A stretch of 64,000 nt of DNA from Pseudomonas sp. FP2335. Lineage in GTDB: Bacteria; Pseudomonadota; Gammaproteobacteria; Pseudomonadales; Pseudomonadaceae. Made by a program: the position numbers and the translations under genes. The number at the start of each line of letters is the position of its first letter. The stretch's first letter is position 1. This document shows, piece by piece, positions 26,668 to 34,991 of the stretch. The notes beneath the pieces are model-generated. The model was not told where the DNA came from. It did no database searches and saw only the letters and a list, made by a program, of their open reading frames with translations. The stretch covers positions 1,881,501-1,945,500 of the forward strand of contig NZ_CP117437.1 of the NCBI RefSeq assembly GCF_030687535.1. The letters are read 5' to 3'.

Positions 26668-27844
26668 TTTCTGGCTCGCAGCCGGCTTGCTGCTTCTGAT
26701 TGCCCTGAGTTTCCTGTTGATCCCGGTGCTGCGTGGCCGCCGCGCCCAGCGTGAAGAGGATCGCACCGCGCTGAACGTGGCGCTGTACCAAGAGCGCGTC
26801 GCCGAGTTGCAAGCGCAGAGCGCCGAAGGCGTGCTCAATGCCGCGCAACTCGACACCGGCCGCGCCGAAGCCGCGCGCGAATTGCTGGCCGACACCGAAG
26901 GCGTGGAAAAGCCCCGCGAATCGCGCCTGGGCAAACCGTTGCCGTTGCTCGCCGCGTTCCTGGTCCCGGTATTGGGCGTGAGCCTCTACCTGCATTTCGG
27001 TGCCAGCGACAAGGTCGAACTGACCCGCGAATTCTCCCAGCCGCCGGTGTCCATGGAAGACATGACCCAGCGCCTGGAACGCGCCGCCATCGCCCAGCCG
27101 GACTCGCCGGAGGGCCTGTACTACTTGGGGCGTGCCTACATGGCCCAGGACCGTGCGGCCGATGCGGCCAAGGTCTTCGAACGCGCCGCAGCCCTGGCCG
27201 GGCGCCAGCCGGAACTGCTCGGCCAGTGGGCCCAGGCGCAGTACTTTGCCGACAACAAACAGTGGTCGCCCAAGGTCCAGGCCCTGACGGACGAAGCGTT
27301 GAAGCTTGACCCCAAGGAAGTCACCAGCCTCGGCCTGCTCGGTATCGCCGCGTTTGAGGGCCAGCGTTACCAGGAAGCCATCGACTACTGGAGCCGCCTG
27401 TTGGCGCAACTGCCGGCAGCCGATGGCTCCCGAGCCGCGCTGCAAGGCGGCATCGACCGCGCAACTGACAAACTCAAAGAGAGCGGCGGCACGGTGGCGC
27501 AAAAGGCGCTGCTCAAAGTCCGCGTGGACCTGGCGCCGGACGTCAAGGCCAAAGCCCTGCCAAGCGACAGCGTGTTCATCTTCGCCCGCGCCGTATCCGG
27601 TCCGCCGGCACCGTTGGCGGCCAAGCGCGTCACCGTCGCAGAACTGCCGGTGACCGTCGAACTGGGCGATGCCGACGCGATGATGCCGCAGTTGAAACTG
27701 TCCAACTTCCCTGAAGTCCAACTGGTTGCGCGCATATCCCGGGCAGGTCTTCCGACCGCTGGCGAGTGGATCGGCCGCAGCCAATCCTTGGCCAGTACCA
27801 CCACTGCACTGCAGCAGCTGACCATCGACAGTCCGGACAAGTAA
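26660..27844 (+). CDS. ccmI: Cytochrome c maturation TPR protein CcmI/CycH
   Basis: A 394-residue protein with two N-terminal membrane helices (about residues 3-20 and 90-108), an intervening cytoplasmic coiled region ([15 protein letters not shown]), and a periplasmic TPR domain containing [23 protein letters not shown]-terminal beta-rich domain follows, with [16 protein letters not shown]. It delivers apocytochromes to the CcmF/H ligase. The ATG overlaps the end of ccmH. It is the last recognised ccm gene; a lipoprotein gene follows after 16 bases. Confidence 0.94.
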   Translation: MIDFWLAAGLLLLIALSFLLIPVLRGRRAQREEDRTALNVALYQERVAELQAQSAEGVLNAAQLDTGRAEAARELLADTEGVEKPRESRLGKPLPLLAAFLVPVLGVSLYLHFGASDKVELTREFSQPPVSMEDMTQRLERAAIAQPDSPEGLYYLGRAYMAQDRAADAAKVFERAAALAGRQPELLGQWAQAQYFADNKQWSPKVQALTDEALKLDPKEVTSLGLLGIAAFEGQRYQEAIDYWSRLLAQLPAADGSRAALQGGIDRATDKLKESGGTVAQKALLKVRVDLAPDVKAKALPSDSVFIFARAVSGPPAPLAAKRVTVAELPVTVELGDADAMMPQLKLSNFPEVQLVARISRAGLPTAGEWIGRSQSLASTTTALQQLTIDSPDK

Positions 27845-27860
27845 CTTCGAGGAAACGCCC

Positions 27861-28259
27861 ATGACCGCATTCGCACGTATCACCCTGCTCAGCCTGGTAT
27901 TGGGCCTGAGTGCTTGTGCGGTCCACCGCCCACCTCCCGCACCGACCGGCCCGACCATCCCACCGTCGGGCCCGGCGACCCAGCCGAGCACCAGACCCTC
28001 CACCCCGGTAACCCCACCGCCGAAAAGGCCGGTGCCGACCTCGTCGCCAACCTTTGCCCCACCACCGGGTGCCGCCAGCCACTGGGACGGCACCATGAAG
28101 GTCTACGTGCTGGAAGATCAACCCGACACCTTCTACCGCCAGCGCACCTACTATCGTTGGAACAACGGCTGGAGCCGTTCCATCGGCCCGAATGGACCCT
28201 GGGAAGAAACAGACGTGCAGGGCGTGCCGCCGGGGTTGAGCAAGAAATACGCGCAATAG
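27861..28259 (+). CDS. Proline-rich lipoprotein at the end of the ccm operon
   Basis: A 132-residue lipoprotein with lipobox LSAC (Cys19). Residues about 22-75 are a Pro/Thr-rich linker. The C-terminal 60 residues form a compact domain with MKVYVLEDQPDTFYRQRTYYRWNNGW-type aromatic motifs. I do not recognise a function. It starts 16 bases after ccmI and ends at a strong terminator, so it is very likely co-transcribed with the ccm genes, but nothing in the sequence links it to haem. Confidence 0.82.
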   Translation: MTAFARITLLSLVLGLSACAVHRPPPAPTGPTIPPSGPATQPSTRPSTPVTPPPKRPVPTSSPTFAPPPGAASHWDGTMKVYVLEDQPDTFYRQRTYYRWNNGWSRSIGPNGPWEETDVQGVPPGLSKKYAQ

Positions 28260-28287
28260 AAAAGGCGACCTTCGGGTCGCCTTTTTC
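28259..28287 (+). terminator. Rho-independent terminator of the ccm operon
   Basis: Stem AAAGGCGACC / GGTCGCCTTT with a stable TTCG tetraloop and a following T-run. It overlaps the stop codon region of the lipoprotein gene and closes the ccm transcription unit. Confidence 0.95.
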
Positions 28288-28564
28288 ATACCTATGAAGT
28301 GTGTTCGGCCAAACGCAGGGGGCAAATGTGGGAGGTGAGCTGCACACAGAATGCCGACCGGGGAATGGAAACCCGGTTGGGGTATGACCTCCTGCGTACA
28401 ACTCGGCCGGCATCATGAATAACTGGCGAAGATTCAGCCGTAGGGAAAGTCTGGTTTCAGCGCCCATCGCTTCCCGCATTCGCAAACTACCTGCCAGCCG
28501 GTGCGCTACTGTAAAGTGGCCGCCGCCGGCGGGCTGACCGGCAATAGGTTAAGAGGGTATGTGG
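28288..28564. other. Non-coding gap upstream of phnN
   Basis: Between the ccm terminator and the phnN start I see no supported gene. A 40-codon ATG frame at 28415-28537 is Arg/Ser/Pro-rich with no ribosome binding site and looks spurious. The phnN promoter should lie here, but no clear -35/-10 pair was found. Confidence 0.5.
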
Positions 28565-29131
28565 ATGGCAGGCAGGTTGATCTATCTCATCGGACCATCC
28601 GGTTCGGGCAAGGACAGCCTGTTGGACGCCGCACGCCCACGCTTGGTCGAGCGCGGTTGCCGCATCGTGCGCCGCGTCATCACCCGTTCGGCGGAAGCGG
28701 TGGGCGAGGCGGCGCAAGGCGTTAGCCCCGAGCAGTTCGCCGCGATGGAGGCCGAGGGCGCGTTTGCCCTGAGTTGGCAGGCGAATGGCTTGTCCTACGG
28801 CATTCCCAGGGAAATCGACGACTGGCTGGCGGCCGGGCACGACGTGCTGGTCAACGGCTCCCGCGCGCACCTGGCGCAGACTCGCGCGCGTTATCCGACC
28901 TTGCTGGTGTTGTTGCTGACGGTGGATCAGGCGGTGTTGCGCCAACGCTTGATCTCACGGGGACGTGAATCGCTGGCGGATATAGAAGCGCGTCTGGCGC
29001 GCAATGCGCAGTTCACGGCACAACTGATTGCCGACAATGGCTCGGGGTTGTATGTGCTGGATAATTCCGGACCGCTGGCGCATACGGTCGAGCGCTTGCT
29101 GTGCTGCCTGGATCAGCAGCATTTGAGTTGA
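28565..29131 (+). CDS. phnN: Ribose 1,5-bisphosphate phosphokinase PhnN
   Basis: A 188-residue guanylate-kinase-like protein with P-loop GPSGSGKDS at residues 10-18 and the PhnN-like VRRVITRSAEAVGE segment. PhnN makes PRPP from ribose 1,5-bisphosphate in phosphonate degradation. I chose the second ATG (MAGRLIYLIGPSG), with AAGAGGG eight bases upstream, over the ATG six bases earlier that would be too close to it. No other phn gene adjoins it, which is unusual. A standalone role in PRPP supply is possible. Confidence 0.87.
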   Translation: MAGRLIYLIGPSGSGKDSLLDAARPRLVERGCRIVRRVITRSAEAVGEAAQGVSPEQFAAMEAEGAFALSWQANGLSYGIPREIDDWLAAGHDVLVNGSRAHLAQTRARYPTLLVLLLTVDQAVLRQRLISRGRESLADIEARLARNAQFTAQLIADNGSGLYVLDNSGPLAHTVERLLCCLDQQHLS

Positions 29132-29192
29132 GCGCCACATCAACAACGGGCCGTCGCTCAATGCTCGTATTCCCCGGTTTGAAGCGCGAGGG

Positions 29193-30071
29193 CTACGCCA
29201 GCAACTGCTCGACATATGCCACAAACGCCCGCGCCTTGGCGCTCGCCATCCGGCCGGTGGGGAACACCGCCCATAGATCCCGTGCGGGCAGTTTCCAGTC
29301 GGTGAGCACGGTTTTCACTTCGCCACTGGCCAGTTCCGGCGCGAACATCCAGGTGGACGATAACGTCAGCCCCAAATCACTCAACACCGCAGCCCGCACG
29401 CCTTCGGCTGCGGTGACGCGCACGCGGCCGTGGGCCACGACGGGGTACGCCGTGTCGCCCTGGGTGAAGCTCCAGTGCGCGCCCTCGCCACGGGTGTAGA
29501 TGATGGCCTCGTGTTGCATCAGGTCCTCCGGCGTGGCGGGTTCGCCGCAGCGTTCGAAGTAGGCCGGGGTGGCGAGGATGACGCAGGGCGATTCGCCGAT
29601 CTTGCGCGCGGTGAGGTTTGAATCGTCCAGATTGCCCATGCGCAGGGCGACGTCGATGCCTTCTTCCACCAGGTTGAGGCTGCGGTCGTCGAGGATCACA
29701 TCCACAGTGATCTCGGGGTACTGCGCCAGAAACGCGCCCAACTGGGGAATGATGTGCATCCGGGCAAAGGTCACCGACGCGCTGACCCGCAGGTTGCCGC
29801 TGAGCCCCGCCCCGGCGCCCCGGGCGGCTTCGTCGGCCGCGTTGGCTTCATCGATGGCGCGCTTGGCTTTCTCGAAAAACGCCAGGCCCGCCTCGGTCGG
29901 GCTCAGGCCACGGGTGGAGCGCAACACCAACCGCACCGCCAGGCGTGCTTCCAGCTGCGCAATGCTCTTGGACACAGCGGGCTGGCCGATACCCAGGCGT
30001 TTGGCGGCGGCGGAGAACGAGCCGGTTTCGACAACGTGGACGAAGGTTTCCATGGCGGCGAGGCGGTCCAT
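29193..30071 (-). CDS. LysR-family transcriptional regulator
   Basis: A 292-residue LysR-type regulator. The N-terminal winged helix shows METFVHVVETGSFSAAAKRLGI followed by PAVSKSIAQLEARL. The C-terminal effector domain includes DVILDDRSLNLVEEGIDVALRMG, typical of the CrgA/DmlR-like subgroup. It is divergent from the HicAB genes and about 60 bases from the phnN stop. Its target and effector are not evident; a neighbouring MFS gene further downstream is one possibility. I chose MDRLAAMETF as start. Confidence 0.92.
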   Translation of the reverse strand: MDRLAAMETFVHVVETGSFSAAAKRLGIGQPAVSKSIAQLEARLAVRLVLRSTRGLSPTEAGLAFFEKAKRAIDEANAADEAARGAGAGLSGNLRVSASVTFARMHIIPQLGAFLAQYPEITVDVILDDRSLNLVEEGIDVALRMGNLDDSNLTARKIGESPCVILATPAYFERCGEPATPEDLMQHEAIIYTRGEGAHWSFTQGDTAYPVVAHGRVRVTAAEGVRAAVLSDLGLTLSSTWMFAPELASGEVKTVLTDWKLPARDLWAVFPTGRMASAKARAFVAYVEQLLA

Positions 30072-30205
30072 CGGGTGTTCCTGTTTGGCTTGGCGGCGCT
30101 CAAGCCTAAGGTGATGAGCCGCAGGTGTCATGCGTTTCCCGTGCAGGGCCGGGGGCTTTCAACATCCAGCAAAACAGCCGTCAGTCAGTCCGGGGGATTT
30201 TGTGC

Positions 30206-30236
30206 TTGAGTAAAGATAACTCTAGGGTTACTTTTA
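30206..30236 (+). promoter_or_regulatory. hicAB promoter with overlapping inverted-repeat operator
   Basis: TTGAGT (30206-30211), a 17-base spacer and TACTTT (30229-30234) make a plausible promoter. An inverted repeat, TAAAGATAAC (30211-30220) and GTTACTTTTA (30227-30236), matches at 8 of 10 positions and covers the spacer and -10. It is a good candidate binding site for the HicB ribbon-helix-helix domain. Confidence 0.65.
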
Positions 30237-30261
30237 TTCAGGCCAAGCCAAGGAGGCTGGG

Positions 30262-30450
30262 GTGCAAAGCAGGTTATTGATCAAGGAACTGCAAGAGGCG
30301 GGCTGGGTGCTGGATCGGGTCACGGGCAGTCATCATATTTTTACCCATCGCTATAACCCGTACACGATTCCGGTGCCTCATCCAAAGAAGGACCTGCCTG
30401 CGGGTACTGTGAGAAGTATCAGGAAACGTGCTGGTCTGTTTGAGTTTTAA
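30262..30450 (+). CDS. hicA: HicA-family mRNA interferase toxin
   Basis: A 62-residue toxin with the double-stranded-RNA-binding-like fold of HicA. The catalytic histidine is in VTGSHHIFTH (His24), followed by the strand TIPVPHPKKDLPAGTVRSI and a C-terminal helix ending RKRAGLFEF. It cleaves mRNA and arrests growth when free of HicB. The GTG start has AAGGAGG five bases upstream. The antitoxin gene follows after 11 bases. The catalytic residues look intact. Confidence 0.95.
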   Translation: MQSRLLIKELQEAGWVLDRVTGSHHIFTHRYNPYTIPVPHPKKDLPAGTVRSIRKRAGLFEF

Positions 30451-30461
30451 GGAGAGCATTC

Positions 30462-30866
30462 ATGCAATACCCAATCTGTATCGAATGGGGCGATGACTTC
30501 GCCGCCACCGGCATTCAGATCCCCGATATTCCAGGCGCCGTCACTGCCGGGGACAGTTTCGAAGAGGCGTACAACGCGGCCGTGGAAGTCGCACACATCC
30601 TGCTGCAGGAGATCGCCGCCGAGGGCGGGCCGATCCCCATGCCTACCTCGGTGGCCAATCATCACGCCCACGAAGACTATGCGGGTATGGGCTGGGGCAT
30701 GTTGGAGCTGGACGTTACGCCCTATCTGGGCAAGACCGAGAAGGTCAATGTGACCTTGCCCGGTTATGTCATCCAGCGTATCGACCGCTACGTGCGTGAG
30801 CACAAGGTGAAAAGCCGCTCGTCATTCCTAGCGGATGCGGCTTTGGAGAAGTTGGTGCGTTCCTGA
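30462..30866 (+). CDS. hicB: HicB-family antitoxin
   Basis: A 134-residue antitoxin. The N-terminal partly degraded RNase H fold shows YPICIEWGDDFAATGIQIPDIPG and GDSFEEAYNAAVEV, which binds HicA. The C-terminal ribbon-helix-helix domain shows VNVTLPGYVIQRIDRYV and SRSSFLADAALEKL and should bind DNA. The pair is intact, in the usual toxin-first order, and probably autoregulated through the inverted repeat in the promoter. Confidence 0.95.
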   Translation: MQYPICIEWGDDFAATGIQIPDIPGAVTAGDSFEEAYNAAVEVAHILLQEIAAEGGPIPMPTSVANHHAHEDYAGMGWGMLELDVTPYLGKTEKVNVTLPGYVIQRIDRYVREHKVKSRSSFLADAALEKLVRS

Positions 30867-30912
30867 GGTTGGCCCTGTGGGACCCGACAAGCCAGTTCCC
30901 ACAGGTCATGTG

Positions 30913-32109
30913 TTACGCGGCTACCGGGGCCGCTTCACGGGAAACGCTGAGGAAGCGCAACAACGCCACCAGCGGGAACGCACTGCCCACCAACACCACA
31001 CCCAGCCAGCCGCCGTGTTCGTACACGCTGCTGGCAATTGCCGAGCCGAAGGCGCCGCCGATGAAGATGCTGGTCATGTACAGCGCGTTCAGGCGGCTGC
31101 GGCTGTTGGCGTCGAGGGCGTAGATGGCGCGTTGGCCGAGCACCATGTTCATCTGTACGCAGAAGTCCAGGACCACGCCGGTCACGGCCAGGCCGATCAC
31201 GCTGTACAGCGGGTGGACGAAGGCCGGCAGGAAACTCAGCGCGGCAAACAGCATGGCCAGCAGCGACGCGCGGTAAGTGTGGCCGGCATCGGCCAGGCGC
31301 CCGGCGATTGGCGCGGCGATGGCGCCGAGGGCACCCACCAGGGCAAACAGGGCGATCTCGCTTTGACTCAGGCCGTGGTTACGCGCCAGTTCCAGCGGCA
31401 CGGCGGTCCAGAACAGGCTGAAGGTGGCGAACATGCCGCCCTGGTAGAACGCCCGTTGGCGCAATACCGGTTGCTTGCGCAGCAGGGTGCCGAGGGAGCG
31501 CAGCAGTTGGCCGTAGGTGGCACTGTGGTCGGGCTGGCGCTTGGGGATGGTGATCAGCAGGATCACGCTGATAAACGCCATCAATGCCGCGGCGGCCATG
31601 AACATCGCGCGCCAGCCGAAGTGATCCGCTACCACGCTGGACACCGGCCGCGCCAGCAGGATGCCGAGCAACAGGCCGCCCATGATGCTGCCGACCACAC
31701 GCCCACGGGACTCGGCCGGCGCCAGGTGCGCAGCCAGCGGGATCAGGATCTGCACCGACACCGAGCTGAAGCCGATCAGCAGTGACACCAGCAGGAACAG
31801 GTTCGGCTGCTCGGTAATCGCCGCGCCCAGCAGGCTGGCGATGGCGAGCACAGTGGTGCTGATCATCAGCTTGCGGTTTTCCAGCAGGTCGCCCAGGGGC
31901 ACCAGGAAAAACAGGCCGAGGGCGTAGCCGATTTGTGTCAGTGACACGATCAGGCTGGCCATGGCGGGGGTGAGGCCGATGTCCGGGGCAATCAGTTCGA
32001 TGATCGGTTGTGCGTAGTAGATGTTGGCAACGATGGCGCCGCAGCAAAACGCAAACAGCATCACCATGCTCCGGGTCATGGTGCTTGTAGCGTGGGAAGT
32101 AGCGTTCAT
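30913..32109 (-). CDS. MFS transporter (DHA-type exporter-like)
   Basis: A 398-residue protein with twelve predicted helices and the MFS motif GDLLENRKLM between helices 2 and 3. Motifs include NIYYAQPIIELIAPDIGL near the N-terminus and GVVLDFCVQMNMVLGQRAIYAL in the second half. The family is close to Pseudomonas permeases annotated as MFS efflux proteins of unknown substrate. I chose MNATSHATS as start, with GAGA upstream. It is divergent from the OB-fold protein gene. Substrate is not predictable. Confidence 0.88.
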   Translation of the reverse strand: MNATSHATSTMTRSMVMLFAFCCGAIVANIYYAQPIIELIAPDIGLTPAMASLIVSLTQIGYALGLFFLVPLGDLLENRKLMISTTVLAIASLLGAAITEQPNLFLLVSLLIGFSSVSVQILIPLAAHLAPAESRGRVVGSIMGGLLLGILLARPVSSVVADHFGWRAMFMAAAALMAFISVILLITIPKRQPDHSATYGQLLRSLGTLLRKQPVLRQRAFYQGGMFATFSLFWTAVPLELARNHGLSQSEIALFALVGALGAIAAPIAGRLADAGHTYRASLLAMLFAALSFLPAFVHPLYSVIGLAVTGVVLDFCVQMNMVLGQRAIYALDANSRSRLNALYMTSIFIGGAFGSAIASSVYEHGGWLGVVLVGSAFPLVALLRFLSVSREAAPVAA

Positions 32110-32280
32110 GGTGTTCTCATAAAAGCGAAGGAAAGTGGGGCGAGCGTAAAGACAACACCGTAGCCCGGGTAGGCCGCTGGCAGTGATAACACTCATGCCC
32201 GGTATTGATGAGTGAATCGTTAACTTTCTGCGCGAAGGCTGATGATACATTCAGACACAACTGCCGAAACAGGAAATCCC

Positions 32281-32895
32281 ATGAAGATCACGCTGAACAA
32301 GATGCTCCTGGCGTCAACCCTTGCCGCCGCCATGGCCGTTGGCCTGGCCCACGCCGCCGATGCGCCGCGTGTGGGCGTGCGCGGTGCCATCACCGCTGTC
32401 GAGGGCGACGCAATACAGGTCAAGGTCAACAGCGGCGAAGACGTCACCGTGCACTTGACCCGGGACACCCAGGTGCGCGCCGTCACCCTGGCCAGGATCG
32501 ATGAGATCAAGCCGGGCAGCTACATTGGCTCCGCCGCCATGCCCAATGCCGACGGCAGCTTGACCGCCCTGGAAGTGCACGTATTCCCACCGGCCATGGC
32601 CGGCACCGGTGACGGGCATCGCGCCTTTGACTTAAAGGAAGGCAGCAGCATGACCAACGGCACCGTGGGCGACCTGGTGGTGAGCAACGGGCGCACGCTG
32701 ACGGTGAAGTACAAGGGCGGTGAGCAGAAGATCGTGGTGCCCCAGGACGTGCCGATCGTCAACCTCGAACCGGGGGATCGCAGCTTGTTGAAACCGGGGG
32801 TGAAGGTGGTGTTGTTTGCGGTGAGGGGGGCAGATGGGACGATTACGGCGCAGGCCATCTCTGCCGGCAAGGATGGCGTGACCCCACCGATGTAA
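32281..32895 (+). CDS. Secreted OB-fold-like (DUF5666-type) protein
   Basis: A 204-residue protein with a cleavable signal peptide (about residues 1-25, ending LAHA). Two similar beta-rich repeats follow: the first around GVRGAITAVEGDAIQVKVNSG, the second around NGTVGDLVVSNGRTLTVKYKGG. They look like the OB-like DUF5666 fold. No catalytic motif or membrane anchor is seen. It is a single periplasmic protein gene followed by a REPIN. I do not recognise a function. Confidence 0.8.
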   Translation: MKITLNKMLLASTLAAAMAVGLAHAADAPRVGVRGAITAVEGDAIQVKVNSGEDVTVHLTRDTQVRAVTLARIDEIKPGSYIGSAAMPNADGSLTALEVHVFPPAMAGTGDGHRAFDLKEGSSMTNGTVGDLVVSNGRTLTVKYKGGEQKIVVPQDVPIVNLEPGDRSLLKPGVKVVLFAVRGADGTITAQAISAGKDGVTPPM

Positions 32896-32915
32896 GGTCT
32901 GGCGCAGAACCCAAT

Positions 32916-33003
32916 GTGGGAGCGGGCTTGCTCGCGAATGCGGTGTGTCAGTCAATAGATTCATTGGCTGATCCACCGCATTCGCGAGCAAGCCCGCTCC
33001 CAC
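32916..33003. repeat. REPIN (GTGGGAGC class)
   Basis: Two perfect 30-base inverted arms (32916-32945 and 32974-33003), identical to those of the REPIN at 18693-18780, around a different 28-base centre. It lies in the convergent gap between the OB-fold protein gene and the sulfate-binding protein gene. Confidence 0.93.
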
Positions 33004-33025
33004 AGTTTTAACCGCGTTTATTCAG

Positions 33026-34030
33026 TTACTGCCCGCTGTAGATCTGGTCAAACACCCCACCATCATTGAAGTGGGTTTTCTGCACGGTGCGCCAGTCGCC
33101 AAAGGTTTTCTCCACCGACAGGAAGTCGACTTTCGGGAAGCGGTCGGTGTACTTGGCCAACACTTTTGGATCACGTGGGCGCAGGTAGTTGTTCGCCGCG
33201 ATTTCCTGGCCTTCGGCCGACCACAGGTACTTCAAGTAGTCTTCGGCCGCGACGCGGGTGCCTTTCTTCTCGACCACTTTGTCGACCACCGACACCGGCG
33301 GCTCTGCTTCGGCGGAGACGCTTGGGTAGATCACTTCGAACTGGTCGCGGCCGAATTCACGGGCGATCATTTCCGCTTCGTTTTCAAAAGTCACCAGCAC
33401 GTCGCCGATCTGGTTGGTCATGAACGTGGTGGTGGCGGCACGGCCGCCGGTGTCCAGCACCGGGGCTTGTTTGAACAGTTTGCCGACAAAGGCCTTGGCC
33501 TTGTTTTCATCGCCGCCGTTCTTCAACACATAACCCCAGGCCGACAGGTAGGTGTAGCGGCCGTTACCCGAGGTTTTCGGGTTGGGCACGATCACTTGCA
33601 CGCCGTCTTTCAACAGGTCCGGCCAGTCTTTCAGGGCTTTCGGGTTGCCTTTGCGTACGATGAACACGGTGGCAGAGGTGAACGGTGCGCTGTTGTTCGG
33701 CAGGCGCGTGACCCAGTTGTCCGGCACCAGTTTGCCGTTGTCCACCAGGGCGTTGATGTCGGTGGCCATGTTCATGGTGATCACGTCAGCGGGCAGGCCA
33801 TCGATCACCGAGCGCGCTTGTTTGCTGGAGCCGCCGAAGGACATCTGCAAGGTCAGCTTGTCGTTCGGGTGCTCGGCGTCCCAGTGCTTCTGGAACGCCG
33901 CGTTGTAGTCCTTGTAGAAATCGCGCATCACGTCGTAGGAGACGTTGAGCAGTGTCACGGGGGCAGCCTGGACGGCGCCCGCCAGGGCGAGGCCGGCGGC
34001 CAGGAGAGAGGCGCTAACGAGTTTTTTCAC
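33026..34030 (-). CDS. sbp: Periplasmic sulfate-binding protein
   Basis: A 334-residue periplasmic binding protein with a signal peptide ending AVQAA (about residue 22). The sulfate/thiosulfate-binding family signatures NVSYDVMRDFYKDYN and NPKTSGNGRYTYLSAWGY are present. It captures sulfate for an ABC importer of the CysTWA type. No cys permease or ATPase gene adjoins it, so it must share a transporter encoded elsewhere. It is probably induced on sulfur limitation through CysB, though no site was identified. Confidence 0.95.
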   Translation of the reverse strand: MKKLVSASLLAAGLALAGAVQAAPVTLLNVSYDVMRDFYKDYNAAFQKHWDAEHPNDKLTLQMSFGGSSKQARSVIDGLPADVITMNMATDINALVDNGKLVPDNWVTRLPNNSAPFTSATVFIVRKGNPKALKDWPDLLKDGVQVIVPNPKTSGNGRYTYLSAWGYVLKNGGDENKAKAFVGKLFKQAPVLDTGGRAATTTFMTNQIGDVLVTFENEAEMIAREFGRDQFEVIYPSVSAEAEPPVSVVDKVVEKKGTRVAAEDYLKYLWSAEGQEIAANNYLRPRDPKVLAKYTDRFPKVDFLSVEKTFGDWRTVQKTHFNDGGVFDQIYSGQ

Positions 34031-34135
34031 TGCTCATTCCTTGTTGTTCGAGAAAATGACGGGGTAAGTGACGGCAATTTGCCAGCGACTATAGCCGGGC
34101 GCGCATAGACGTTTAAAGATTAAAACGCACTTTGC

Positions 34136-34960
34136 TTATTCCACTTTACGAAAAAGATTACTGCCGCAGCGCGAACAGAATGCGGCGTTGGGTTCGTGGG
34201 TGCTCTTCTTGCACACCGGGCAGTCGTGTTGCAGTTGTTCACCGCGCATGGCGCTGGCCAGTTCGGCGGTGAAAATCCCGGTGGGCACGGCAATGATCGA
34301 GTAACCCGTGATCATCACCAGCGACGAAATCACCTGGCCCAACGGGGTCTTCGGCACGATGTCGCCAAAACCCACGGTGGTCAGGGTCACGATGGCCCAG
34401 TAAATGCCCTTGGGAATGCTGGTAAACCCGTGCTCCGGGCCTTCGATTACGTACATCAGGGTGCCGAACACTGTCACCAGCGTGCACACGCTGACCAGGA
34501 ACACCACGATCTTCTGCTTGCTGCCGCGCAGCGCCGCCATCAGGTAGTTGGCTTGCTTGAGGTAGGGGCTGAGCTTGAGCACCCGGAAGATGCGCAACAT
34601 ACGGATGATGCGGATGATCAACAGGTACTGCGCATCGCTGTAATACAGGGCGAGGATGCCGGGCACGATCGCGAGCAAATCCACCAGCCCGTAAAAACTG
34701 AAGGCATAACGCAGCGGCTTGGGCGAGCAATACAGCCGCAAGCCGTACTCGATGGCGAAGATGATGGTGAAGCCCCACTCGATGTAGGCCAGCACGTCGG
34801 CGTAGTTCTGGTGGATGTCGTCGATGCTGTCGAGCATCACGATCACCAGGCTGGCGAGGATGATCAGCAGCAAGGTGCCGTCAAAACGCCGCCCGGCAAG
34901 GGTGTCGCTCTGGAAAATCATGACGTAGAGCCGTTGGCGCCAGTCGTTGTTGCTGTCCAT
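34136..34960 (-). CDS. Voltage-gated-type K+ channel with C-terminal zinc ribbon
   Basis: A 274-residue six-helix channel. The S4-like segment RIIRMLRIFRVLKLSPYL has regularly spaced arginines, and the pore has the K+ selectivity motif TVGFGD. After helix S6, the C-terminus carries a zinc-ribbon-like motif with two CxxC pairs: CPVCKKS and CSRCGSN. There is no RCK domain. A voltage-gated potassium channel is likely. The zinc ribbon is an unusual addition that may serve assembly or ligand gating. Downstream of the urea transporter gene on the same strand. Confidence 0.88.
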   Translation of the reverse strand: MDSNNDWRQRLYVMIFQSDTLAGRRFDGTLLLIILASLVIVMLDSIDDIHQNYADVLAYIEWGFTIIFAIEYGLRLYCSPKPLRYAFSFYGLVDLLAIVPGILALYYSDAQYLLIIRIIRMLRIFRVLKLSPYLKQANYLMAALRGSKQKIVVFLVSVCTLVTVFGTLMYVIEGPEHGFTSIPKGIYWAIVTLTTVGFGDIVPKTPLGQVISSLVMITGYSIIAVPTGIFTAELASAMRGEQLQHDCPVCKKSTHEPNAAFCSRCGSNLFRKVE

Positions 34961-34991
34961 AAAGCCCGCCTGAAACGAATATCGAGCAAGC

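Noticed and set aside
28415..28537. A 40-codon ATG frame between the ccm terminator and phnN
   Set aside because: No ribosome binding site, Arg/Ser/Pro-rich composition and no conserved look.
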